In this document: one piece after another, positions 42,872 through 55,426 of the stretch
How positions within the stretch are numbered: position 1 is the first letter of the stretch
Layout of the letters: each line of letters opens with the position of its first letter
DNA from: Ecdyonurus torrentis
Lineage: Eukaryota; Arthropoda; Insecta; Ephemeroptera; Heptageniidae
NCBI GenBank assembly: GCA_949318235.1
Contig: OX439132.1
Span: 21,282,217 to 21,346,216 of the forward strand
DNA length: 64,000 nt
Direction: 5' to 3'
The notes under the pieces: generated by a model
Databases searched by the model: none
Told to the model about the DNA's origin: nothing
Seen by the model: the letters and a program-made list of their open reading frames with translations, nothing else
Position numbers and translations under genes: made by a program

Positions 42872-43075
42872 ATTTAGATTGTCAATTTTTAAGATCTCTT
42901 CTTGATAATTAGTTAATTATGTAGAATAATAAATTTAATATTAATTTATTGTAATAAAAAACCTTTCAAATTTAATAATTGATTTGATTGACGACGCCGA
43001 CAGCAGCCATCTTGAATATTTATATCGATTTTTGACAACAAGCACTCTGATTGGTCGGATTGGTTAAATGTTGCT
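42872..43075 (-). promoter_or_regulatory. BRD7 promoter and 5-prime UTR
   Basis: On the minus strand two CCAAT boxes (43064-43060 and 43054-43050) precede a TCGATATAAAT stretch near 43020 and a YY1-like CAAGATGGC at 43014-43006. The ATG within the YY1 site would open a 12-codon upstream ORF (MAAVGVVNQINY) ending before the BRD7 ATG. The combination is a plausible core promoter, with translation possibly tempered by the upstream ORF. Confidence 0.5.
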
Positions 43076-43436
43076 TTAGCCGCGAAAAAGTTCAACACTT
43101 TTGGCGCATTTTCGATGATTTCGACCAGTGTCACTTTTTCTCCATTTTATATCACATTCATTACCATCAATTTCGAAAATTCAGGTACACCTAGCGCATC
43201 AAGGTTCGAGGTAAACGGCGAAAGAGGCACCTATATAAAGACCTATTTTAGGCTTGCTTTATTTTGCGCGCTACCGCCATGTTTGAATAGATTGGTATTA
43301 ATTGTGAGATAGCCAAGGCATCTTTATATGATCCCTCTTTCTTTCCAATAAAATGATTTTTTCCCCCTTTTTTCTTAACAATATAACAATTAAAAAAGAT
43401 TTTATTTCTAGTTTTTTATTGTATGATTTAGTAATA

Positions 43437-43927
43437 AAAATCAGTGCACCTTGTTTTGAGGCTGACTATAAGCAATTTCGCTCATCCGCTTCCGTTTCGA
43501 CTTAAGGGAGTAGGGTACCGACCTTATATCTCAAAAACTAAAAGTGTTTTGGGTCCATATTTGGTGTCATTGTGTAGCTAAGGGCCACACCTAGCCGTGA
43601 TAAAAATTTCATGATTTTTGACCGTCCCGAAGAAAAGAATAAAATTATTAAAATAACATTGGACCTTATGGGGTTAAAATTTCAAAAAATCATATAAAAT
43701 TAATTCGCACGGTGACCCCCCAAAATTTTTATATATTTGAAAATATCTCAAGCTAAAGTATCATTGTGCAAAATTTCAGAATTTTTTGACGAGAAAAGTT
43801 TGATTCTAATGGCCGACGTCGGTCCCCTACTCCCTTAATGCACATGCGTAGTAAGGAGAAACGGAAGCGGATGTGACTGAAATCGCTTATAGTCGGTCTC
43901 AAAACCGTTGTTCCTTTACTAGTCAAT
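43437..43927. mobile_element. M1 palindromic MITE, copy split by a TTAA element
   Basis: The arms GACTATAAGC..TCCGCTTCCGTTTCGAC (left) and GAAACGGAAGCGGATGTGA..TATAGTC (right) match the copy at 6779-6944. The left terminal 15 bases are diverged. A 329-bp element is inserted at the centre. Confidence 0.85.
43506..43834. mobile_element. PiggyBac-type MITE flanked by TTAA
   Basis: Ends GGGAGTAGGGTACCGAC and the complement of GGGAGTAGGGGACCGAC enclose 329 bases, with TTAA at 43502-43505 and 43835-43838. TTAA duplication is the hallmark of piggyBac-like transposition. No transposase is encoded. Confidence 0.9.
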
Positions 43928-44151
43928 ACATAAAAAGAGATGTTACATGACTTTATCATATATGTTTTTATATAATTATAATATATATGATATGCGCAGT
44001 TTATATATTATATTATTGTGTAATATATAAAAATATGCATAATATAATTAAATAATTATATTATGCAGTAGGATATATATATATATATATATATATATAC
44101 AGTGTATATATATATATATATATCACACACACATACAACAATTACAATATA

Positions 44152-44744
44152 CAGGTTTGGGCGCTTAAATTTGCAAACATTTCAATCTTGATTTCCCACC
44201 GATCTGTTTGCGCGATTTTCTTTTCGTTTAGTTTTTCATAAAGCTAATGATATATGCAGAGAGTAGACCTGGCCAAAAAAAAATAAAAATTTTAATGGAA
44301 GTGAGTAAAATTGGTATATGAAGTTTTGGTACAGAATACCCCTCGCGCCGGCAAATCGCTTACCCGATGCTTTAAAATTCTTTACTTACAACAGATTTTA
44401 CGTGTACAAAATTTCACCGCAATTTTTTCACGGCGTAAAACTCATAGAACGTCTGAAACTTTTCAAAACACAGTGCATGTAAAATAGGGGTAGTTAGGGC
44501 CCGTGAAGCCATATCCAGGCTAAGAAAAAAGGACCTATAGGTATAAAATGCTATAGTATTTAGGGGTACAATTAGAATCAGCACCACCTATAAGTAGCTT
44601 TCAATGCAGAAGAAGACCTCAGATAGCATATTTTGTGCGATTAAAGTTCATCTGACACTAATTTGTAGATGCAGGAGTAAATGGGGTTAAAAGTTGCAAA
44701 CTTCGGGAGTTAAAATTTCCAAAAATGGAAATTTGGCAATATTC

Positions 44745-44775
<31 letters not shown>

Positions 44776-45088
44776 TGGGATAACTTCATCGCAAAACGTA
44801 AACGACTGTCACACGATGGCTTGCTTATAACTTTAATGAAGTCCCTGGGGTAGCTAGGACCCAAGTTTTGCGCTAGTTTCCACGTCCTGGCCGTCCTTCC
44901 TAGCAATAGTCGGGCGCGAATAAAACTTCATCTGCCAACTTTAATCACTTAACTTAAAAATTCCAATGTTTTATGGCCAGATCTTTTTTCTGCCTATCAT
45001 TTTATAAACTAAACGGAAAGAAAATCGCGCAAATAGATCGGTGGGAATTCAAGATTGAAATCTTTGCAAATTTAAGCGCCCAACCCTG
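44152..45088. mobile_element. Non-autonomous TIR element, 937 bp
   Basis: Inverted repeats of over 100 bases start CAGGTTTGGGCGCTTAAATT (left) and, in complement, CAGGGTTGGGCGCTTAAATT (right). They continue through CCCACCGATCT and TTTGCGCGATTTTC. TA flanks both ends. No ORF of useful length. Confidence 0.88.
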
Positions 45089-47216
45089 TACACATACAGT
45101 ATTATAAATACATAAGCATAATATACATTCTGTTGGGGATAGGAGTAGGAGTGGACCATACGTTTGTTGTCATAGGCTTAAACCTTATGCCCTTTCAGAA
45201 AATGTATATTTTTTCTGTGCTTTTTTAGAATAAAGACGATTGAGTTTGTGTATGAGTATGAGGAGAAATTTCAAAAGAAAAAACTCAAGAGATTTTTTTT
45301 TTTTTTTTTTTATTTTTTTTTTGCATAGTAAAAAAACAAAATTCTAAAACGAAGGGCTCTAAAGGTGGAAAAATTTTAAAATTAGCAAACCATAGTGTCT
45401 TAAAATGCTAACAATGAGGTAGCAGATAACTTAATTTTATATACAAATTATTTTTGCAAAAAATAATAATAATAATAAATAAATAAATAAATAAACGGAA
45501 TGTATAGAAAACAACCTTTTATACGAGGGAATTAAGTAAGAATTTTTTTCTATGCTGAGTTATTTACTATATATAGCCTACTATATTAAATAGGACTCAT
45601 ATGTATAACTATACTGCGAAACTCAAAAGGTTTTTGTTTTTCTGGTTTTCATGTCATAAATACACGAATGACATTTCAAATAACCTATGTAGTTGAAACT
45701 CATAGATATATAAATTCTATAGATTTTATAACAGACTTTATGTCTTATATCATTAAGATCAGTATACAATAAAATATAAACATTATAGTCGCCTTTACAG
45801 CACTTTCTTTAGTAATATTTGCTTTGAGTTTCTTTCATTTTTTTTTCTTCTTCTTCTTCTATACTTTACTTTCTATAGGCACTAATTTCAGTTAAAAATT
45901 TATCATATAGCGAATTTTTAAAATAAATAAATTTGCTGGTATTGTTGCAAATAGCGCAAGATTTTTGTGTATACATAGAGATTTTTGCTATTTGAAAGAT
46001 AAAAGTAGTATAAAGAATGCATACGTAAAAACTCGCGGGGACTTTAAAAGTAAGTAGTAAATAATTGTTATTATAATTTTAAAAAAAAAATTGCATGTAT
46101 TATAGCTTAAAGTATTTAATATTATAACAGAAAATATTTAGTTGAACGTTGAACGCAATATACAAAGTCTAACAGTTTTTTCCCTATTTTAAATTTTTTT
46201 TAATACGTACTATATTTTTAGAGAGATAAAAGATATGTGTAAAATACAATCAATCCATTCATAATACTATAATTGTATATATTTCTATATTATAAACATT
46301 TTCCTAAGTAAAGTACAGTAATAAATTAAATTTAAAGAGATGTGCGAATTTTGTAACAGACGGACGAACACATAATTATTTCGTTGTTTCTATAACTTTA
46401 TAAGTTGTATTTACATATTATTTTATTTATGTTGGAGCAAATATTGAAATCGTATATAGTTTTAAATAAGAATAATAATTTTGCGACGCAAAGTTATATA
46501 ACCAATAAAATGCATATTTAGTAAATATTTACTGTGTGTATGTGTGATGTACCTTTAAAATTAGTACCATATGTCCATAATCACTAGGTCTAAACATATT
46601 AATAATATTATTTACTGCATATATATATATATATATATATATAATTATATATATATAGGATAATAGGATATAGGATATATCACGACTTCCATTGATATTT
46701 TATTAACACATGAAATCAGCTATTGGGGGGCCTTACTAAAAAGTTGCAAAGAAAGAAAAATATAAAATTTTGCACATTGATACATTAGCATAAGGGATCT
46801 TCAAATACGTAAAAAAAAAAAAAAAATGAGGGGTCACCATGCTAGATTTCAAATTATGATTTTTTTTTTTTTAAGTTTTATAGTCCCGTAAGAGCCCATG
46901 TTGATTTCAATATTTATTTTCTCTCTTTCATAGTCTCGGTTTTTGAAAATTTTATCATAGGTAGCTGTTAAATTAACTTTCAAATGGTGTCTCATAAAGT
47001 TTGGTTTATTCTTAGATTATTGAGATACAAACCATCTATATATAACCCTTAATTTAATTGTAGCAAACTTTCATAATGCTCAAATTCATTTTTTGCATCA
47101 AAAAATCAAAAGTATTATTAAATCATAATTTCCTTACTCAGTTTGCAGCAATGAATAAAAAATCTAATGCAAGTAGAGTAAAAGCAAAAACAAGAACGTT
47201 GTAAGTGGGTGGAGCA

Positions 47217-47324
47217 TTATATTCTTAAATTTGTTGTAACTTTGCGCAGCATTATAATTTTTCCCATTTAATATAATGCTATTTCACAATTTGCTGCGCA
47301 AATTGTAACAAATTTAAGAATATG
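47217..47324. repeat. Imperfect palindrome, probable small MITE
   Basis: Left arm ATATTCTTAAATTTGTTGTA with TTTGCGCAGC pairs with GCTGCGCAAA and TACAAATTTAAGAATAT-like sequence on the right. No flanking duplication was fixed. Confidence 0.6.
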
Positions 47325-47662
47325 TGAATGCACATACGCAGATATTGTACGCATCCATTGTATATTTTTTTTATACATATAATATCAAAGTTTCATACAG
47401 CGAGAGTGTTTTTAATGTTTCAGTTGCACATGTATCTTTTAGTGAGGCACTCATAGGTATAGCAGAAAATAACAATACAGAAATAATATGCTAAGTAGTT
47501 TATTTAAATTATTATTATTATTATTATTATTATTTGGAAATGGTCTAATATTAAAAAAAAAAAATCAAGTGTTTTATTTTATTATTTTTTTCCAGTATAA
47601 AATGCAAAAAAAAGTACTCGCGAGTTCTTTTTTTAAATTGCTCTATAGTTATCTTTCTCTAT

Positions 47663-47796
<134 letters not shown>

Positions 47797-48162
47797 TTTC
47801 AGTTCTTTTTTTTCTTCTAAATGTAAATGTATCGCATAAGAAAAAATATTACAAACTATCAATATGTTTAAGATCGTATAAGCAACTTATAAACTAAATG
47901 TCCCATACATGACTTTACTACTTTGATTACTATACTTGTATAATATAGTATTAATACTAATAATTAAACAAAGGAAATCCGACAATTATATTTGTCACGA
48001 GAAAAGTGGTTATTAGAGCTGTAATTAGATTTCCTGTCGCGTGTATAATTATGTAATGTTGGATTTTACTACAATAAAATTAAAAATATATATATAAAAA
48101 TAATATAATTTAAATTTATTTATTTATACTTACAACTATAGTATAAATATATTTATATGTGA

Positions 48163-48213
<51 letters not shown>

Positions 48214-48375
48214 GTATGCTCATACTCGAACATTTGAATGAGATGTGCGACAATATGTTATTATGGTAAATCTTAATAAAATTAATAATGAAACTTAATG
48301 ATATTGTAATTATATAGGCACATTTTTAAACAGAAAAAAGGTCTTAATATTATATAATACTGCTTTCATAGAAAA

Positions 48376-49506
48376 TTAGAATTTACTGTCACAGCTCCAG
48401 TATGTCCTAGGACAAAATTCTTTAGCTAGTAAACCATATGGTTGTTGAGAACCTATCGAAATTACTCCGCCTTCACTCAGTTTATTCCACACATGCACTG
48501 CCGGACTGTTTTTTAATTCTTCCATTGTTTTCATTGAATTTCTCTCTTGAAAATAACGTTGCCACGATTGATAAGGTATTGGATAAAACATGTTTGGGGA
48601 TAAGAAAGTAACTCCATGACATGTTTGCTCGTTCATTTTATCCACTGCAACACCACAATGTTGAGTCATCACGCGTGTAATCATCTCCGGACCATTATGA
48701 CTCCATTGGCTTCCGTCAAAAGTATTACGTATCTCTTCAACAAATTTCACTGTCAGTGGGTGGTTTTTCTCAAAACCTAACCCACCATTAGCGATTGTGA
48801 CACTTGATTCAGAACATAAAAAATTTTTAAATTTGCTTAATGATTTTCTTGTTACAAAATCTAGATCTAAATAAGTCCCACCATATTTGTACAGTGTAAA
48901 TATTCGTAAAACATCACTTTTATGGTGTAAAGGGTATGCACTATTGTTGAGTTTACCACTGAGGTACCAGTCTTCTAAAATTGATCCTTGAAAATACTCT
49001 CGCATCTGAAGTGATAGGACTTGAATGTTACGATAATGCCTAAGTGCCAGTTCAAGCGCATAATTCATGTTCAATTCAATAGCTTGGACTGAGGGCTGTA
49101 AAATGAGAAGGTATACGTCTGCATTGGGGTGAATTTTAGCAGTTGATTCTAGAGCGCAAATCTGGCGAGGTTTTAAAATTCCAAGTTGAGAAGTTTCAAT
49201 GAAATAAAAAGCTTCTCTACTTTTATTCCTCAACGTCAAAACTTTCAATGCATTTCCAGGATCAAGTTTTGAGTACTTATCACAATTGCATGGGCTATTG
49301 ATTTGCAATAACTCTTGACATAATTCTTGGGAACTATTTTGATTGAAGTTTGCTTCAATATTTTTACTATTTTTTACCGCTGTCTGGATAATGTTTTTTA
49401 ATGATAATGTTGAAAATGATTCCTTATTCCATGTCGTTTCGTATAAAAATAGAACTGCGCAACTAAATATCAGAGCAAATATCACAATATAGCTTGATGT
49501 GTTCAT
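48376..49506 (-). CDS. A4GALT-like glycosyltransferase (type II Golgi membrane protein)
   Basis: Members of the A4GALT/A4GNT family add alpha-1,4-linked galactose or GlcNAc to glycolipids or glycans in the Golgi. This is an intact single-exon ORF of 376 residues, close to the usual family length. A short cytoplasmic N-terminus is followed by a signal anchor at about 6-22 (YIVIFALIFSCAVLFLY). The catalytic core holds ETS, HKSDVLRIFTLYKYGG (about 195-210) and the metal/nucleotide-sugar DXD motif as YLDLDF (DLD at 214-216). GFEKNHPL and NGPEMITRVM follow as in the family. The exact donor and acceptor sugars cannot be told from sequence; arthropod members act on arthro-series glycolipids in some cases. 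The ATG at 49506 directly precedes the anchor. Confidence 0.9.
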   Translation of the reverse strand: MNTSSYIVIFALIFSCAVLFLYETTWNKESFSTLSLKNIIQTAVKNSKNIEANFNQNSSQELCQELLQINSPCNCDKYSKLDPGNALKVLTLRNKSREAFYFIETSQLGILKPRQICALESTAKIHPNADVYLLILQPSVQAIELNMNYALELALRHYRNIQVLSLQMREYFQGSILEDWYLSGKLNNSAYPLHHKSDVLRIFTLYKYGGTYLDLDFVTRKSLSKFKNFLCSESSVTIANGGLGFEKNHPLTVKFVEEIRNTFDGSQWSHNGPEMITRVMTQHCGVAVDKMNEQTCHGVTFLSPNMFYPIPYQSWQRYFQERNSMKTMEELKNSPAVHVWNKLSEGGVISIGSQQPYGLLAKEFCPRTYWSCDSKF

Positions 49507-50128
49507 TTTTATGATTTCAAAAATGAAACATATAAGTGCTAAAATATAGTAAAATATATTATTATTCTCAAGTCAAACACAGTTTAAATCATTTAGACTT
49601 ATAAAATAAATATAAACTAGTGTACTTTTAAATTTGGTTCATATATAAGGTGTAAAAAAAAAAATCTTAAATTACAGTGTCTCTAAGACTAATTGATATA
49701 AATGCACATTGTACACTCCGCGGCTACACACATTTGCATTTCATATGAAAAAATTATATTGTTCACGGTATTTTAATACAAGCAGCTATATTAACACAAT
49801 GATAATCACAATAGAAACCACATCACAGTCACATTGGTATCAATACTGGAAAGTTATGAAATTAAAATTTAAAATCACAATGCCGACAAATCTCAATGGC
49901 CGGTGCGGTTTAAAAGCTTCGTCAACATTAATATATCTTATGGCTTTCCTTATTATTTTACTTGGTGAGCTGCATGAACTATTATTTTATCAGTCGTTAG
50001 TTGAAAATTGATAAGGATTTTGAGTTATTATAGATACATCGCATTTATGTGTTGTAAAAACTTATCGATATGATAATAAATCTAATAGCACCTTGATAGA
50101 AAGGCTACAAAAACGCTTATATACAACT
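49507..50128. other. Upstream region of the glycosyltransferase gene
   Basis: AT-rich, no exon supported. A plus-strand 100-codon frame at 49709 has no recognisable domain and is probably chance. Confidence 0.4.
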
Positions 50129-50136
50129 GATCTATA

Positions 50137-51747
50137 TAGGGCCGGGCTGGCCATAAGACTTAGGGGGCGATCCCCCCCGAGGCCCCTGGGGGCCACGTGG
50201 CCGGAGGCCCCTAGGAAATATGCTAAAATAAATATATCAAAATTTAATATTTTTAAAATAATACCAAAAAATCCAATAAAATGTTATAAAATATAAAATA
50301 ATTTATATATATATTCTTATTTTCATCATATCTATGCATTTCAATATATGCACAAATTATAAGTTTCGTATTTACCCACGTCTTTTCATCCCTTCCCTTT
50401 CGCCATAGCCGCAAAAAAAATTATAATAATTAACCCTCAACGCTACCCAGGGTCGGACTGACAATCAAGGGGCCTCGTCCGCAAAAGGGGTGTAACACCC
50501 TCTTTAGGGGCCCCAAAAGCGGGCGTAACACCCTAGTTACGCCCATTTTTGGGCCTTAAGGGCCTCCAAACAGGGGTGGCCACGTCCGCAATTGTGCAAT
50601 GGACTTGCTCTTATGGCCAGTCTGAGCCTGAGTCGCTACCTTTTAATCTGCAAGAGAGTTAATAAAAATTTAGATATAAGAATGGGCCAAAGAGATTTTT
50701 TTTTTTTTTTTTTAACCGCCACCCACATCAGCTGCACTACGTATCACTCTTCCAATAATTTTAATTACTTTGATGAAAAATGTATTTTTAGTTTTATAAT
50801 ATCTGTGTGAAATTCACACAGTTATTATAGTATCTGTGAATAAATCATGAGCTAATATTTTTATTTCAATATTTTTACGTAAAATTAGTGAGTAAAATTT
50901 TTACTTCACTTGAAATACTATAACGTACACATGTAACATGTAACCCAGAGTAGGCCCAATAGATAGGGGGATGAGGGGACATTTCCCCCGGGCGCAAGAG
51001 TAAAAAGGGCGCACAGGCGATGAGTGACAAATAAAAATAATTAAAAACTACTATAAAACAGCCTAAAAATCAGAAGCATAAGAAATTGAATGCATAATCT
51101 GTAAAATAGTACGATCTTTATTTGATGTCAGCGATTTGTATGTAAAATGATATAAAATTTAATTTTATATAATTTTCCTAAAGTTTTTTTTTTAGCAAGT
51201 AAAAGATACAACTTGAAGCTCTTCGTGCGCAAAATTTTACCGGATCAACTTCTTTAAAATATCAACTTTTATTGAATTTAAGTTTTAAAACGATTTTTTT
51301 TATGGCCAGAAAAAAAATGTAAATTGCATATTTAAATAACATGGGTAAATTGTCGAGCTGTTTTTTTTTTTCTCGCAAATTTGTTCTGGTAAAATCTGAA
51401 AACTCAATTTTCAGAACAAAAGTTTTTAACCTCGGGAAAAAAAATGAATTTTTTAAACCGATAAAAAATTTAGTCATTTAGAATGTTTCTTGTATTATAG
51501 AAAAAACAAACCTTTTTTCCTCAATTTTATACTCAACCGGTGAAAAAAATAATAAATTTGAATTACTTAAATTGTAATAAAACATTTTTAAAGCACACTA
51601 ATTTTGCATTTTCTGACAAAAAGGGGCGTGGCTCCCAAAAAAATCGCGCCTGCGGCGCGCAGCCCCCCCCCCCCCCCCCACGGTCCCTGAAGGAGGCCCT
51701 CAATACCTGATCGCCCCCGAGGCCCTTTGCCTCCCAGCCCGGCCCTG
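50137..51747. mobile_element. hAT-like composite element A
   Basis: Termini TAGGGCCGGGCTGG (left) and the complement of CAGGGCCGGGCTGG (right) are flanked by the 8-bp direct repeat GATCTATA (50129-50136 and 51748-51755). This is the hAT pattern. It contains a shorter hAT-like MITE at about 50448-50632. Its right half from 50944 is an inverted, diverged relative of element B (53654-54703), sharing GGGGACATTTCCCCCGGGCG and GCGCC..GGCGCG motifs. No transposase ORF remains. Confidence 0.85.
50448..50632. mobile_element. Short hAT-like MITE inside element A
   Basis: CAGGGTCGGACTG at the left faces CAGTCTGAGCCTG at the right. CGCTACC occurs on both flanks, but its phase is off by two bases on the right, so the boundaries are approximate. 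Confidence 0.55.
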
Positions 51748-52059
51748 GATCTATATAATAATAAGGATAAAGCATAAATTGCTATTGCTATACTCCCGCT
51801 ATATGCAATCGAGCAGCAGTAGCGGCGCGTTCTTCAGTTTTTTTCGCAAGCGGCAGAATTGACCTATATCTAAGGCAAAAACCAAAACCTCTGCACCCGG
51901 ATGGCATACTCCGCTGCGAATTTTGCATTAAAAAAAGTTGCAAAATTAATGTAATAAATAACATTAATTAAAATACATAATTTAGTGCTATTTCTAGCCC
52001 ATGCTAGAGTATATATTTTTAATCCTATTTTAAAACTGTTCATTTGACGTAAGCGATAT
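51748..52059. other. Unique spacer
   Basis: Sequence between hAT element A and the 459-bp duplication. No ORF or repeat is recognised. Confidence 0.4.
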
Positions 52060-52976
52060 GAACATTTTTAACAATTAGGTCCTAAAAGATTAAAAAATAT
52101 ATAGTGCAATTTGGAGGTTGTCGCCGCTGTCGGTTCAAAAAATTCTTAAAAAATTGCTTTAGCTTAAAACTTAAAGCGTAAAGATATGCCTATTATTTCT
52201 CATTTAAATTTCTCCGGAATCAGTGAAAAAGTGTTCTCAAAAATCTAAAAAAATAGAAGAAGTTAGGGGACCCTTAGCTTTCCCCGTGCGTTAAACTGAT
52301 AAGCTCCACTTTTCAGTATTTTGCGATTTTTTTCCTTGAGCACTTGAAGAATTTTTAATTATTTTTTTAAGGTTGTGATAAGAGAGGTGATAAAAATATT
52401 TGGTTAATACTTAAGTTTTTAGTCATTAGAATGTACAAAATATTTAAAAGTATTTAAATTTATACAAATTCATAAAAAAAAGATATATAGAGAATTAAAA
52501 ATTAAGCTATATATATATGAACATTTTTAACAATTAGGTCCTAAAAGATTAAAAAATATATAGTGCAATTTGGAGGTTGTCGCCGCTGTCGGTTCAAAAA
52601 ATTCTTAAAAAATTGCTTTAGCTTAAAACTTAAAGCGTAAAGATATGCCTATTATTTCTCATTTAAATTTCTCCGGAATCAGTGAAAAAGTGTTCTCAAA
52701 AATCTAAAAAAATAGAAGAAGTTAGGGGACCCTTAGCTTTCCCCGTGCGTTAAACTGATAAGCTCCACTTTTCAGTATTTTGCGATTTTTTTCCTTGAGC
52801 ACTTGAAGAATTTTTAATTATTTTTTTAAGGTTGTGATAAGAGAGGTGATAAAAATATTTGGTTAATACTTAAGTTTTTAGTCATTAGAATGTACAAAAT
52901 ATTTAAAAGTATTTAAATTTATACAAATTCATAAAAAAAAGATATATAGAGAATTAAAAATTAAGCTATATATTGG
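52060..52976. repeat. Perfect direct tandem duplication, 459-bp unit
   Basis: The block starting GAACATTTTTAACAATTAGG at 52060 recurs at 52519. I could find no difference over about 455 bases, including GTCGCCGCTGTCGG and CCCCGTGCGTTAAACTGATA. The unit has no long ORF. ATATATAT at the junction suggests slippage or unequal exchange. Confidence 0.95.
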
Positions 52977-53653
52977 AATATTTTTTTCTCAGGATCTGAT
53001 TATCATAAAATAATGTTTATATCTAAAATTTACTTGTTATAAGTTATAGTTTCAATCCTTGTGTTTTTGGCAATACATAAAGCTATAGGGCCACAAAAAA
53101 ATGTTGTTCTATTTTTATTACAAATTAAGCCACAGAAAAAAAAAGTATTATTTTTTTTTTGTCATCCCGTGTGTCCTGAACCCTGAACAGATAAATCTAG
53201 CGAGATGGAACTTGAATTTTTTTTTAAATCTAGGAATTTTAGATTATCCTTGATGATGGCATCAAAATATAGCCCTCGCCATCAAGTCAATATTTCTCGA
53301 TCGAACGTTGTCCTAATTTTCAATCAATTTGTTTATTAGCTATTTTTTTCATTTAAAAAAAATACTATTATTTTGTAAGATTAATGTTCGTTTTGTGGGT
53401 CTTTGGGTGTGCTTTATATTTTCTCACTAAACTTTTTTTTTTTTAATTAACTATAAATTAAATGCATTTTAAAGGAGGTGCGCAAAATTTTGCTCGCCGC
53501 AGGTGAAAAAAAAAATTGAAATATAATTTAATTTTTCCTTCTAAATGAGCTTTTTGTTGTCCTCTTTTTTAAGTCCAAAAAGAGGACAGCCCTTGTCCTC
53601 TTTGGTACTTGAGAGGACAGATAACAAAAGCCCGAAAAAGAGGATGTCCTCTT
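52977..53653. other. Spacer
   Basis: AT-rich with several GTCCTCTTT repeats near 53560-53650. No gene is seen. Confidence 0.4.
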
Positions 53654-53967
53654 CAGTGGCGGCCTGTCAAATTTGGCACCCGGGGGATTGACCTGAAGTG
53701 CGCCCCCATCCCTCTAGAAATAGCATAATGAAATGAATGGGGCGAAGCCCCTTAATTGCGCCGTAGGCGCGTTTTTTTGGGGGGGCCACGCTCCTTTTTG
53801 GCAAAAATGCAAAATTAGTATTTTTCAAAATATTTGCTATTACAATTCAAGAACTTCAAATTTAATATTTTTTACACTGTTTAAGTATAAAATTGAGGAA
53901 ATATTTGACTTTTTTTTTTTTTAAATATAAGAAACGGATTCTTAATGTCTGAATATTTTTTAGCGGT

Positions 53968-54010
<43 letters not shown>

Positions 54011-54703
54011 AAAACTTGCTTTCCAGGTTTCAATTTTTTCCAGAACGAAACGAATTTGTAAAGAAACATTTCTCGGCAATTGCCACGCATGCTAATTCAA
54101 ATAATGCAATTTACAATTTTTTTTCCTTCCTAAAAAAAATTTTTAAAAAAAGAAAAAAAAAGAAGAAGCAAATTTCAAATTTTGTAAAAATTGTTTTAAA
54201 GCTCAAATTCAATAAAAATTGACCTGTATAGAACACACTATAGTATTTTTGTTTAAAGTTGATCAAATAATATTTTGCACATAAAATGCTGACACTATAT
54301 AGGTGCTTCTTCTCCCTTATTTTTCATAATGAAGAATTTATTTATTTAACATCATTGTTATCATTGTAATCGTATCTAGGATTTACCCATCGAAAAACCA
54401 AATCAAATTCATTAAAATTATTATTTAGTCATGTTCGATGTCCGAGTGGTTGTTCTGCAAATCAATTAGAGTCGGGAAAAGCCAAAGAGATTATAGGCTG
54501 GGAAAAACATTTCTCTCCCTTATCATACCACTTCCTGTCGTAAGTGTAATGAGAGCCAGTATTATTTTCATATGCTTTAGTTTTTTAGGCTGTTTTATTG
54601 TAATTTTTAATGATTGGTCACTCATTACTCTCGCCTGTGCGCCCTTTTTACTCCTGCGCCCGGGGGAAATGTCCCCTCATCCTCCTCTATTGGGCCACCA
54701 CTG
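53654..54703. mobile_element. hAT-like element B
   Basis: Termini CAGTGGCGGCC and the complement of CAGTGGTGGCC enclose 1050 bases. A perfect 8-bp target duplication GTCCTCTT flanks it (53646-53653 and 54704-54711). It includes GGGGCGAAGCCCC and a (GA)n tract near 53974-54007. No transposase ORF is present. Confidence 0.93.
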
Positions 54704-54711
54704 GTCCTCTT

Positions 54712-55346
54712 CAAAAGAAGACAGTTGGTAAACATGAAGTAATATAAACCAAAAGAAAGAAAAAAAAAAGCTACAGGAAATATATGTGCGAATATTTAAA
54801 AATAGCTGATCAGGCTATTCCGAAAAAAATAATAACCCTATTCATTATAATTTTATTATACCGTCATGCAATATATATGATTCGATAATTCTACATAATA
54901 AAAAATGTTTAATTTAATTACAATAAAATCCATTATAATTATTGTATCAATTTGATTCATTGATTGAAATTTTGAGTTTCAGTCTTTACCCTCTGCTCGA
55001 GCAATTTTTTTAACGACAGTTTTTCGAAACACACTTTTTGAAAAAAAAAAAAATCCACATTAAGACTTGGTTCACATAAAATATATTATGAGCCAATTCA
55101 CAAAAGAGAACATAGAAAAAGAAGCAAAGGAAAAAAAGTGTTGCAAAAAAGTGATGCACAATCTTAAAACTTTGATGCTTTCGGTTTATGGAATAAGAAG
55201 TTTTTTTAAACAAGGTTTCTGTGTTGTAAAAATATAGCATTCGTGGTAAGAATGCGGAACACTTTTCCAGAATCTCCAGGCAATGAAGACCACTTTCAAT
55301 CACCATGCCCATATATATATATATAAATATATATATATATATTTAT

Positions 55347-55401
<55 letters not shown>

Positions 55402-55426
55402 CGAATGTTGAATTTTGAGCGAGGTT
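54712..55426. other. Spacer with microsatellites
   Basis: No coding exon. (TA)n at 55310-55361 is followed by (GT)n at 55361-55399. Confidence 0.5.
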
